Source: Azospirillum baldaniorum
GTDB lineage: Bacteria; Pseudomonadota; Alphaproteobacteria; Azospirillales; Azospirillaceae
Direction: 5' to 3'
Assembly (NCBI RefSeq): GCF_003119195.2
Contig: NZ_CP022261.1
Span: 1-64,000, forward strand
Length of the DNA stretch: 64,000 nucleotides
Of the stretch, positions 9,433 to 17,900 are shown piece after piece. The notes beneath the pieces were generated by a model. That model was not told the DNA's origin. It made no database searches and was given only the letters and a program-made list of their open reading frames with translations. The translations under genes were made by a program, and so were the position numbers. Numbering within the stretch: position 1 is the first letter of the stretch; each line of letters opens with the position of its first letter.

Positions 9433-10821
9433 CTATCTCTCCCACGCTGAGGAGCGTGCCGAGCTCCGCGGCGCCTGCCGTCCAGCCCCTTCTCCCGCCA
9501 GCAGCTCGATTCCCGTCCGCAAGGCCGGGAGGGCCGTGGCCCGCGAGGGGTCGCCCTCCCACTGGCCGGCGAGCGCTTCCGACACGGTCAGGCGCAGCCG
9601 GATTTCATCGGGACTCATCGCCCGAACCAGTGCCTTCGCCTTCCGGCGGCCTTCCTCCGTCGGTTCGGCGAAAAACGGCTGAAGCGTCGCCGGCGCCATG
9701 TCGGCCGGGGCCAAGGGACCGGCGAGGCGATAGGAGCTGTTCTTGCTTCCGCCCGGATTGGCGGCCAGAAGCCCTTTGGCCACGAGGTCGGCAATGTCGC
9801 GCTGCGCCGTCGGCATGCTGCAGTCCGTCAGCTTCGCCCATTTCGGCGACGTCATGAAGCCTTTCCATTCCGGGTCCAGCATGCGAACGAGCACAGCCTC
9901 CTGACGCGGCGTGACGCCGGCTTGGCGCGCCTGGTCCAGCATCTTCGTGCGGCGGAGCACGCCGCCGATCGCCACCTCGGCGTCGCGGGCCGAGCGGTCG
10001 TAAGCGTCGACGAACCACGCCAACCAGCCGGTCACATCGCCGTTGCCCTTCTGGGTCTCCTCCAGCCGGTCCCAGTACCCCTCACGGTCCCCCGCGATGG
10101 CCTGCGACAGGCTCAGCAGCCGCTGCGGCATCGCCTCGTCCTGGGCAAGTGCCCGGTCGGCGATGGCGCGCCCGATCCGGCCATTGCCGTCCTCGAAGGG
10201 ATGGATGGTCAGAAACCACAGCTGCGCCAAGCCGGCCCGCAACACCGGGTCGAGCGCCGCGCGTTCGGCCGAGTCGTTGAACCAGGTCAGGAAACGGGCC
10301 ATCTCCGCCGGCACGGCGTCCGCCGGAGGCGCCTCGTAATGCACGACGGGGTTATGCGCCGGTCCGGACACGACCTGCATCGGCTCCGGCCCCGAGCGCC
10401 ATTGCCCGACCGGTATCCGCCTCATCTCCGACCAACCGGTCGGAAACAGGGCGGCATGCCAGCCGAAGAGGGTTTCGTCCGTCAGGGGACGGCTCGGATC
10501 CCGGGTGGCGTCCAGCAGCATCGCGACGGCCCCATCCGCCCGGCGGTCGTTCGATCCTCCGGGACCGGCTTCGAGGCCGAGGCGTCGGCGGGCGGACGCG
10601 CGCACGCTGTCGCGGGCCAGCGTCTCGCCTTCGATGCGCGACGACTGGATCGCGTCCTCGGTCACCGCGTCGGACTGGACCAGCAGCCGGTCCTGTTCTC
10701 CCAAGGGGTAGAGGAGCCCGAAGAGGGCTCCATGCCGGCGTGCCGCGGCCGCCAACGGTTGGATCAGGCGGGCGGCGTCCCATCGGAAGCTCGGCCAGTC
10801 GTCGCGTTGCCAGATGTACAT
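9433..10821 (-). CDS. fic: Fic-domain adenylyltransferase with N-terminal DUF4172-like and C-terminal winged-helix regions
   Basis: The 462-residue protein has the complete Fic active-site motif HPFEDGNGRIGR near its centre, which binds ATP-Mg and transfers AMP to target hydroxyls (family knowledge). An inhibitory-helix motif, SSRIEGE, fits the (S/T)xxxE(G/N) rule; lying N-terminal to the Fic core it indicates a class II, self-inhibited enzyme. The start WQRDDWPSFRWD resembles the DUF4172 segment that precedes many Fic domains. A helix-turn-helix-like stretch (SPKWAKLTDCSMPTAQRDI) lies near residue 330, so the protein may bind DNA. The ribosome binding site GAGGAAG sits just before the ATG, and the promoter carries palindromic repeats. 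It stands alone as a gene and could be a regulator or a toxin-like modifier. Confidence 0.88.
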   Translation of the reverse strand: MYIWQRDDWPSFRWDAARLIQPLAAAARRHGALFGLLYPLGEQDRLLVQSDAVTEDAIQSSRIEGETLARDSVRASARRRLGLEAGPGGSNDRRADGAVAMLLDATRDPSRPLTDETLFGWHAALFPTGWSEMRRIPVGQWRSGPEPMQVVSGPAHNPVVHYEAPPADAVPAEMARFLTWFNDSAERAALDPVLRAGLAQLWFLTIHPFEDGNGRIGRAIADRALAQDEAMPQRLLSLSQAIAGDREGYWDRLEETQKGNGDVTGWLAWFVDAYDRSARDAEVAIGGVLRRTKMLDQARQAGVTPRQEAVLVRMLDPEWKGFMTSPKWAKLTDCSMPTAQRDIADLVAKGLLAANPGGSKNSSYRLAGPLAPADMAPATLQPFFAEPTEEGRRKAKALVRAMSPDEIRLRLTVSEALAGQWEGDPSRATALPALRTGIELLAGEGAGRQAPRSSARSSAWER

Positions 10822-10832
10822 CCGCTTCCTCG

Positions 10833-10895
10833 ATGAGGCGAATGAGGCAACATTCGCCTCATGTTATGATGCGAATATCGGCTCATTCGCCTCAC
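10833..10895. promoter_or_regulatory. Palindromic operator upstream of fic
   Basis: An 11-base element, ATGAGGCGAAT (10833-10843), is repeated as its exact inverse complement at 10852-10862, with a further direct copy of the second arm's core (ATTCGCCTCA) at 10885-10894 and a partial copy near 10841. The first arm is directly upstream of the fic ribosome binding site. Three or more well-spaced copies of one motif in either orientation indicate a repressor or activator binding region. Autoregulation by the winged-helix part of the Fic protein is a reasonable inference but is not shown. Confidence 0.7.
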
Positions 10896-11026
10896 GGTGC
10901 AAGCGGATCTTCCAAGTGAGGTCGCTCTTACCGGCTACACAGGCGTTGGATGCGGGCAGTTAAAAAAACCTCAAAGGATGGTTACGATGCTGGAAGATCG
11001 ATGGGGCGCACAACTACTCTCTTAAA

Positions 11027-12544
11027 TTATTGGACTGCCTGAGTATCATGGCGCAGAATAAGAGTTAGGAGTTTAAGAAGATCTGGGCCTATCTGATTTT
11101 CATCAATTATGGGGCTGTTCTTCCCGTAATAGGTGTCGACGTTATGCCCAATACCCACACCATAAAGTTCAACCTCGCCTAGCGACCTTATCCAGGCAGC
11201 GCTTGATTGAAGGTGACTATGCAGAAAAGATGCGGCGTTCGCAGACAATGTTGAATCATCGACGGGAGCGCCATCGCTCAAAGCAACGAGAATTTTACGT
11301 TCGGCATGACGGCGCTGCAAACGGGAATAGGCCCATAAGAGGGCTTCACCGTCGATGTTTTCTTTTAAGAGTCCCATCATAATCATCGTTGAGAAATTGA
11401 TATCAGCTTCCTGAAACGTTTCGTCAAAGCTCTTGTATACAATGTGCCGGAGAGCATTCAAACGACCAGGAAGGACTGGCTTGTTGTCAGAGATCCACAT
11501 TTCCCTCGACTCACCACCTTTCCAAGCCTTAGTAGTGAAGCCCAAGATCTCGTTGCTGATGCCAGCACTCGACATGATTGACGATGCGATCGATGTCCAT
11601 ACGGCAACGTCTTCAATTTTCTGGCCGCGCATGCTTCCTGAATTGTCAATCAGGATCGAAATTGAAATATCCTGCTTGTTTGCGGCGTCAACAATCCCGG
11701 CAGTTCCATTCTCAATCGCGTCGTCAAACTCCAGGGACTTTGCACGAATGGCTTTAAGTAGCGTTTCGTGAAGACGAAGACTTTCATCAGGCGACATCAG
11801 TTGACGTGGACTGATCACCTCGTCAAATTTGGTTGTGTAGATGTAGTAAGACTGCTTCTGTACACGTTTAAGGGCGCTTGCTGAGTATTTTTCACCCCGT
11901 GCTACAGGTATCGCAAGCGGATTCCCGACAATCATGGGCTTCAGAGTGGCAAACTCAGTTGTATAAGATGGCATTGACGGCGAAGGTTGAGCTGTCTGAA
12001 GTCCGATTTGTGTTGCTGCGTCAATCTCAGCGCGCAAATCGACCATCGTCTGCTTGATTGTTTTTGCAAGCTTTGCGATCTGTTCGCGTATGATCGGGCT
12101 CTCGAGCGGAGGAAATCTCAACTCACGCCAGTCCGACCAGTTTCGCTCACGCAGGATTGTTGCCATGTCATTCGGATACTTGGCCGCGTCGTCAATTTCG
12201 TCGGCTGAGACGTAGTAGATCGGCAAAATCAAGCGAGGAATTCCAAGCGTGCGTTCGCGAATTTGAAACGCCTCAAACTCTTCACGGCACATATGACTGC
12301 GAAAATAGCTAGGCGTCAAGATTGGGATCAGGAACGATATGCCGTCGATTGCCCCCTTAATTCGCTCCCTCCACTGCTCGCCCCAAATTATGTCATTTCG
12401 ATCTTGAAAGATTGGAAAGGGACGGCCGGTCTGCATGCGGACTTCTCCTTCAAGGCGCATTCTCAGATCTGATATGCGGCCAAGGTCATGCGCGTCGTCG
12501 TCTCGGACATAACTCAAGAAAGCGAGTGGATCTCTGTTCTGCAT
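11027..12544 (-). CDS. TIR domain fused to a CobT-type VWA domain
   Basis: The 505-residue protein opens with a TIR domain: FLSYVRDDDAHDLGRIS, FPIFQDRNDI, then SYFRSHMCREEFEAF, which contains the S-x-x-C-x-x-E region that supplies the catalytic Glu in NAD-cleaving TIR enzymes (family knowledge). After a linker (residues about 170-290) comes a VWA domain of the cobaltochelatase CobT type: ISILIDNSGSMRGQKIEDVA (MIDAS DxSGS), LGFTTKAWKGG, GLLKENIDGEALLWAYSRLQ and ILVALSDGAPVDDSTL. CobT itself has an acidic N-terminus and pairs with CobS; neither is present here. The gene has lower GC than its neighbours, so it was probably acquired. A likely role is a nucleotide-depleting defence effector with a VWA sensing or assembly module; that role is inference. 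A weak -10-like TATTAT lies upstream on the coding strand. Confidence 0.85.
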   Translation of the reverse strand: MQNRDPLAFLSYVRDDDAHDLGRISDLRMRLEGEVRMQTGRPFPIFQDRNDIIWGEQWRERIKGAIDGISFLIPILTPSYFRSHMCREEFEAFQIRERTLGIPRLILPIYYVSADEIDDAAKYPNDMATILRERNWSDWRELRFPPLESPIIREQIAKLAKTIKQTMVDLRAEIDAATQIGLQTAQPSPSMPSYTTEFATLKPMIVGNPLAIPVARGEKYSASALKRVQKQSYYIYTTKFDEVISPRQLMSPDESLRLHETLLKAIRAKSLEFDDAIENGTAGIVDAANKQDISISILIDNSGSMRGQKIEDVAVWTSIASSIMSSAGISNEILGFTTKAWKGGESREMWISDNKPVLPGRLNALRHIVYKSFDETFQEADINFSTMIMMGLLKENIDGEALLWAYSRLQRRHAERKILVALSDGAPVDDSTLSANAASFLHSHLQSSAAWIRSLGEVELYGVGIGHNVDTYYGKNSPIIDENQIGPDLLKLLTLILRHDTQAVQ

Positions 12545-12574
12545 GAAATCGGCTCAATTTTAAAATTCGCTCGC

Positions 12575-12580
12575 TATAAT
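12575..12580 (+). promoter_or_regulatory. Possible -10 box in AT-rich divergent promoter region
   Basis: TATAAT lies in an AT-rich stretch between the TIR-CobT gene and a small + strand ORF. Read on the other strand the same stretch also offers TATTAT upstream of the TIR-CobT start. A clear -35 box is not evident for either direction, so this is a tentative divergent promoter. Confidence 0.35.
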
Positions 12581-12625
12581 ATACACGAGAATTTTCGGTC
12601 ATCATACCTCCCTCAAGGAGCCTAT

Positions 12626-12703
12626 ATGACGCAATTTAAGTGGCGCTTTGCAGAAAGTCCGCCTGCCCATGCGACGCGTTTTCCTGCACCACACGCTCGG
12701 TGA
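12626..12703 (+). CDS. Possible 25-residue peptide with strong ribosome binding site
   Basis: AAGGAG lies five bases before an ATG that opens a 25-codon frame (MTQFKWRFAESPPAHATRFP...) ending in TGA, about 45 bases downstream of the TATAAT. The spacing of promoter, ribosome binding site and start is good, but the peptide is short and unrecognised. It may be the surviving start of a gene whose body was replaced when the topoisomerase fragment arrived, or a leader peptide. Confidence 0.35.
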   Translation: MTQFKWRFAESPPAHATRFPAPHAR

Positions 12704-13156
12704 GCCGTGACGAGCTCCCCTAAACCCCGGCCACGGATGAGTTGGACCCTTTGATCAGAAGAATGAGCATGCCGCGCAGTGGCGAATCTTCGAGCCTAAT
12801 GTTCAATTTCTACATCTCGTTACTGATCAAATGTCCGTTCCTGCCCCTTCGCAGACATCGAAAGCAGTTGACCAAACTGCCAGCCACGCCACCAACGACC
12901 GTTAAAGCTTTCCTCTCCAGCCCCTACCGCTCCCAGACGGTGAGGCCTGACGCCCCTCCGCCAGCTTAGAATTCCCGCCGATAAAAGCTGTTCGCGGGTG
13001 CTCGAACCCCGCACCGCCGTACCTGCATGCTCAAGGCATGAACTCATGGTGGTGGCCGAACAGGAAGAACAGAGCCGGTGAGCGGCGGGCGGCGCGCCCG
13101 CGCGTGACGCTGCTGCTCGCCGCCGTTCTCGCCGCAACGGCGGTGCCCGCAGCGGA
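12704..13156. other. Non-coding junction with dispersed-repeat-like sequence
   Basis: About 450 bases without a convincing gene. Near 12825-12870 the bottom strand reads MSAKGQERTFDQ, resembling a short dispersed sequence often mis-annotated as the start of hypothetical proteins in alphaproteobacteria (recollection, not checked). At 12985-13010 there is a GTTCGAG-like stretch that recalls a tRNA T-arm but no full tRNA can be folded. A hydrophobic peptide frame near 13090-13140 has no start with a ribosome binding site. This looks like a rearrangement junction in front of the truncated topoisomerase gene. Confidence 0.4.
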
Positions 13157-14166
13157 AGGACGAGGCGAAGGCCTACCGGCTGATCGCACAGCGCTACGTG
13201 GCGGCCTTCATGCCCTCGGCGCAGGGTCTGCGCACGACGGTCAGCATGGTTCCGCGGTCCGGCCCCTGCCGGGACCGCCTGTTCCGAGCCGCCGGCACCG
13301 TCGAGACGGAGCCGGGCTGGCGCGTGCTGTTCGGAGCCGACGACGGCGAGGCGGAGGAGGAGGGCGGCGAGACCGACCGCCTGACGCCGGTGGCCGACGG
13401 CGAGACCGGCACCGTGTCGGCCGCCCGGCTCGAGGACAAGCGGACCCGGCCGCCCGTCCCCTACACCGAGACCAGCATCCTGGAGGCGATGCTGGAGGTG
13501 CATCGCCTCGTCCCGCCCGACAAGGAGCATCTGCGCGAGATCCTGAAGAGCTCCAAAGGCGTCGGCACCCCGGCGACGCGCGAGACGGTGATCAAGGAGC
13601 TGATCGCGTCCCAGCTCGTCGAGCGCGGACGGGCCCGCGGCAAGGGAACGCCGCCCATCGACCTCTCCGGCCAGGGCATCATGCTCGTGGAGGCCCTCCT
13701 GCCCATCGTCCCCGAGCTGGTGCAGCCCGAGACGACGGCGCTTCTCGAGATGGATCTCGACCGCATCGAGCGGGCGCGCGACTCGCGCGGCGCCGACCGG
13801 CTGGCCGAACAGGTGCTGGAGGACGCCCGGGAGCGCATCCTGCGCCAGTTCGAGGCGATCCGCGCCAACGGCCGTCCACCCGAACCATCGGGGTCCCGTC
13901 CCGCCGCGCCCGGTCAGCGGGCGTTCATCGCCGCCATCGCGGAGCGTCTCGGCCTGGCGCTGCCCCGGGAGCGGCTCGCAGCGATGAGCACGGGCGAGGC
14001 CTCCGCCTTCATCGACGAGCACAAGGCGCGCTTCGAGGAATGCGCCGGCCGGGGTGGGAACGGGCGTTCGCGCTCGTCCCGCAGCACGGGGCCGGCACGC
14101 GGCGGGCAGCGGCGGGACGAACCGTCCGGCGGGCGGCGGCGGTCCTCCGGGACCCGCCGGCCGTGA
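13157..14166 (+). pseudogene. topB: DNA topoisomerase III, C-terminal fragment
   Basis: From KDEAKAYRLIAQRYVAAFMP onward the translation follows the C-terminal half of type IA topoisomerase III enzymes: ARLEDKRTRPPVPYTETSIL, LKSSKGVGTPATRETVIKEL and PIDLSGQGIMLVEALL are conserved in plasmid-borne TopB/TraE proteins (family knowledge). The toprim domain and the active-site Tyr region should lie in the missing first 300-450 residues, so this cannot be a working enzyme. The frame is otherwise clean, ending in an Arg/Gly-rich tail. TopB genes are common in conjugative plasmids, so this is the broken left edge of the transfer region. Confidence 0.8.
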
Positions 14167-14171
14167 GCGCT

Positions 14172-14606
14172 TCAGCGGTTTCCGCGAATGCCGGAGTGGA
14201 GCGTCGCGTCCGGCTCGTCCTCGTCGATCACGCAGATCCAGGACAGCGCCGCGATTTCCCGGGCCGGCTGAAGAATGCTCGCGATCCGGCACCAGTCGAG
14301 CCGGATGTCCGCGGCGGGCTGAAGCGTCCGCGGGGCGAGGCCGCTTTCGCTGCGGCGGCCGGGATTGAGGCCGGGATCGATCCGTCCGTGGGCGGCCACC
14401 TCCCACGCCGTCTGGGCGCTGACGGCCAAGCCGAGGAAGCAGCGCCGCGGTCCGCCCGGCGTCGCGCGCTCGGTGACCACCGGCCGGGCGCGGGGGCCGG
14501 GCCGGTCCTCCAGCAGCAGCGCCATCTCCGCCGGCATGAGCAGCAGGCAGGGGCGCGGAGGATCGGCCGGCGGGCGCTCGGTCTCGGTGGGCAGGTAACT
14601 GAGCAT
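14172..14606 (-). CDS. Conserved-looking hypothetical protein, 144 residues
   Basis: The product starts MLSYLPTETERPPADPPRPC and includes LLLMPAEMALLLEDRPGPR and EIAALSWICVIDEDEPDATL. Composition is protein-like while the opposite strand reads as low-complexity Arg/Gly, which is why this frame was chosen. It lies on the opposite strand between the topB remnant and the polyvalent operon, tail-to-tail with topB and sharing a promoter region with the + strand genes. No signal peptide or membrane segment and no recognised family. It may be a small regulator or accessory gene of the transfer region (inference). Confidence 0.5.
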   Translation of the reverse strand: MLSYLPTETERPPADPPRPCLLLMPAEMALLLEDRPGPRARPVVTERATPGGPRRCFLGLAVSAQTAWEVAAHGRIDPGLNPGRRSESGLAPRTLQPAADIRLDWCRIASILQPAREIAALSWICVIDEDEPDATLHSGIRGNR

Positions 14607-14647
14607 GGGTCCTTGACACGTCTCTCGGCCAGGCGGGGCCGAACGGC

Positions 14648-14950
14648 ATGAGCAAAAGCATGATACGCGTTGAGGACGCAAGCCGGATGCACGCTTCCGG
14701 GGGTTCCCGTCGCGAGCCGGCGCCCGTCGATCCGCTCCTTCACCGTCTGCGCCGTCTCGGCCTGCCCGAGGACGCCCTCGAGGCGGCGGCCGACGCATAC
14801 GCCGACAGCCTCGCCGCCGCCCTGGCCGCCGGGGCCGATCCCGCTGCGGCGCTGGAGCGCGCCGCCTTCGAATCCGCCGGACCGGCGCCCGGCGATGCCC
14901 CCCATTCCGACGACCCCACGAACGCCTTCGCGGCGGGAGAAGACCGATGA
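14648..14950 (+). CDS. Small hypothetical protein coupled to the giant helicase gene, 100 residues
   Basis: The frame ends ATGA-style in the start of the next gene (stop TGA overlaps the ATG at 14947), a sign of translational coupling. The product has a basic N-terminus, then an Ala-rich amphipathic helical stretch (LPEDALEAAADAYADSLAAA), and an acidic Pro/Asp-rich tail. No membrane segment, cysteine cluster or recognised motif. The tight coupling suggests a small partner or assembly aid for the 2,224-residue protein; this is inference from context. Confidence 0.6.
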   Translation: MSKSMIRVEDASRMHASGGSRREPAPVDPLLHRLRRLGLPEDALEAAADAYADSLAAALAAGADPAAALERAAFESAGPAPGDAPHSDDPTNAFAAGEDR

Positions 14951-17900
14951 GCGACGTTTCGATGACCGTTTCCGGCGACTCGGAGGACACCACGTTCGCG
15001 CTTCGCCGCCCGCCGCACCGCACGCCGGCGGAGGATTACGCGCTGTCCATGACGTCGGAATCATCGGCCTGGGCGCGCTGCGAGGATGCCCGGCGCGCCG
15101 TGTGGCGGAGGGCGAAGCGGGGCCGCGGGAAAGCGGTCGAGGCCGCGCTCGCCGTCCTCGCGGAGGGCGGCCTTCCCAAGGCGCGCCGCCGCGCCCAGAG
15201 GGTGCTGGCGCGCGCCGGCGTGCCCCACGACGCCGTCGCCGCCTTCGATGACGCCGCGCACCTCTACCGGGCGGCGAGCGTCGAGGCGACGCACGCCGTG
15301 GCCCGTCTCGGCGATCTCGGCGTCCGCGTGCCCGGGGAGGCGGCGCGCGACATCGCCGCCTTCCGCCGGCAACTGCTGCAGGCGGCGCGGCGCCTCAACC
15401 CGACCATCGGCGTCACGGCGGTCCAGGAGCTGTGGGGAGAAGGCGCCGCCCTGGTGGCCAGCGGTGCGGCGAGCGACGGCCGCATCCGCGTGGCCGGCAT
15501 GTTCGAGCGCGCGAAGGGGCTGGCGTCCATCTCCATGGACGTCGCCCGGTTCGACCCGCTCGACACCGTCTACCACGAGGGCTGGCACAGCCTGGAGGCG
15601 CTGCTCAGCGAGAAGGACCAGCAGGTGCTGGCCGAGGAGTTCCCGGGCACCGAGCAGCTGTCGCACCGCGAACGGGTCGCCTACGCCTTCGGCGCCTGGG
15701 CGGCGCGGCGCGACCGCAGCGGCCCGCGTGCCCAGCGGGTGTTCGAGCGGGTCGGACGCTTCTGCGGGCGGCTGGCCAACTGGCTGGACTCCCGCGGCTT
15801 CCAGACGGCCGAAGACCTGTTCGAGCGGGCCTACGAGGGCGATTACGGGCGCCGGGCCGCCAAGCTCGCCCGGCGCGACCCGAAGGCCTTGCGGACCCAA
15901 CGGCCGCTGATCGGCGACGCCACCGACCCCCGCCAATACAGCCTCGGCGCGGCGCCTTGGCAGCCCCCCGACCGCTTCGGCTCCGACGACCCGCGTTGGC
16001 GGGCCGCCGAGGCCCGTCTGGCGGCGGCGGCGGCCGACGGCGACCGCCTCGTCGCCGCCGCCGCGCTCGACGCCGCCCGCCGCCAGGCGGCCGACCCGCT
16101 GTGCCGCGACACGCTGGTGCACATGGCCCCCTCGGCGCTGCTCGCCCTCACCGCGGACCCGCGGCCGGGCCTGGATCACCCGCCGCCGGACCTCGAGCGC
16201 CTGCGCGGCGAGATCGCCGACGGCGGCGCCGAAGCGCTTCCCGAACTGACCCTGCGCATGCCCGATGCGGAAGCCCGCGCGCAGGGCTTCTCCGCCGCCC
16301 CCGGGCGCTTCAGCCGGCCCGGGGACGCCCCGGCGGGCACCGCCGAGGTCATCGGGTGCCGTGCCATCGGCATCGTCCACCTCGCCCACGAGATGGGGAT
16401 CGAGCGCGTGCCGGTCCGCCTCCACCTGCGCGACGACGCCGTGCCGTGGCCACTCGAGCCGCGCTGGGGGATCATGCCCTGGCGTCCGGCCGCCCTGGCC
16501 GGAATGGAGCATCCGGGTGGACGCGCGCGCGTCGCCATGCCGGACACGCCCGCTTGGCCGGCCGAAATGGTGGTCGCGCAGAACCCGCGCACCGAGCTGG
16601 TCCCATCCCCGCCTTTGCGGCTCCGCTCGCGGCTCCAGTTCAGCGCCGGCACCGGGGCGGAGGCCGTCCCGTCCGGGGGCGTGCTGTCGGACGCCCCGGC
16701 GGCGCCGCGCAACCACGTCATCGCCGACCCCGCCCGGCTCGGCACCCGCAGCCCCAAGCGCCGCGCCGCCGACAACATCGCCGCCATCGAGACGCTGCTT
16801 CTCGTCGAGGCCGACGGGCGGCTGCCGACCGACGACGAGCGCCGGCTTCTCGCCGCCTATTCGGGGTTCGGCGGCGTGCCCCAGGTCTTCGAACCGTGGC
16901 GGGCCGTCGAGCAGGGCTGGCAGCCCTACGCCGACGCGCTGCAGGCGCTGCTCGACCCGGACGAATACGCGGCGCTCCGCGAAAGCGTGAAGAACGCTCA
17001 CTACACCGACGGCCGCGTCGCCGCGGCCATGTGGGACGCGCTCGCGGCGGCCGGCGTCACGGCCAGCCCGGATCACCCGGTGCGGGTGCTCGAGCCGGGC
17101 TGCGGTCCCGGCTGGTTCATCGGCCTGATGCCGGAGGCCCTGCGCGACGCCGCCGTCACCGGGATCGAGCTCGACAGCGTCAGCGGCCGCATCGCCCGCC
17201 TGCTCTATCCCGGCGCCGACATCCGGCTGGAGAACTTCGCCCGGACCGCGATTCCCGACGACTGGTTCGACCTGGCCGTCGGCAACGTCCCCTTCGGGAA
17301 GTACCACCTGTTCGACGCGCGCTACGCCGATCTGAAGCCCACCGTCCACAACCATTTCCTGTTGAAGAGCGTGGATCTGCTGCGGCCCGGCGGCGTCGCG
17401 GCGCTGATCACCAGCACCTTCACGCTCGACGCCGCCGACACGGGCGTTCGCGAGGCCCTGCGCGACAAGGCGGAGCTGGTCACCGCCGTGCGGCTGCCGG
17501 CCAACTGGGCCGGGCAATCCGCCGGCACCGAGGTCGCCGCGGACCTGCTGGTCCTGCGCAAGCGCGCCGAACCGCTGTCGTCCCTGCGCGCCGCCGAGCG
17601 CGACGCGGTGATCGCCGCCGAGCCGGACTGGATCGCGGTCCAGAGCGTGCGCGACCCGCTCGGCGGCCCGGAGATGAAGGTGAACCGCTGGTTCGCCGAC
17701 CATCCCGACCGGGTGATCGGACGCCTGGAGCGCTCGGGCACCAACTACGCCGGCGAGCATCCCGACGTCACCGCCCGCCTTCCGCGGTTGAAGCCGTCCA
17801 ACGTGCCGGAGCGCGCCGCCGCCGAGTTGCGGGACCGTCTCGCGGCACTCCCCACCGACCTGTGGAAGCCCATGGAGCGCTCTCCGGTCCAGGCCGTGGA

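Noticed and set aside
11027..12544. Cobaltochelatase subunit CobT
   Set aside because: Only the C-terminal VWA part is CobT-like; the N-terminus is a TIR domain and there are no cobalamin genes.
12960..13030. Possible tRNA end (GTTCGAG-like T-arm with a GC stem on the bottom strand)
   Set aside because: The stem has a mismatch at its closing pair and no acceptor, D-arm or anticodon arm can be drawn around it.
12820..14661. 613-codon bottom-strand frame across the topoisomerase fragment
   Set aside because: Arg/Pro/Ala-rich shadow of topB; no domain, no ribosome binding site.
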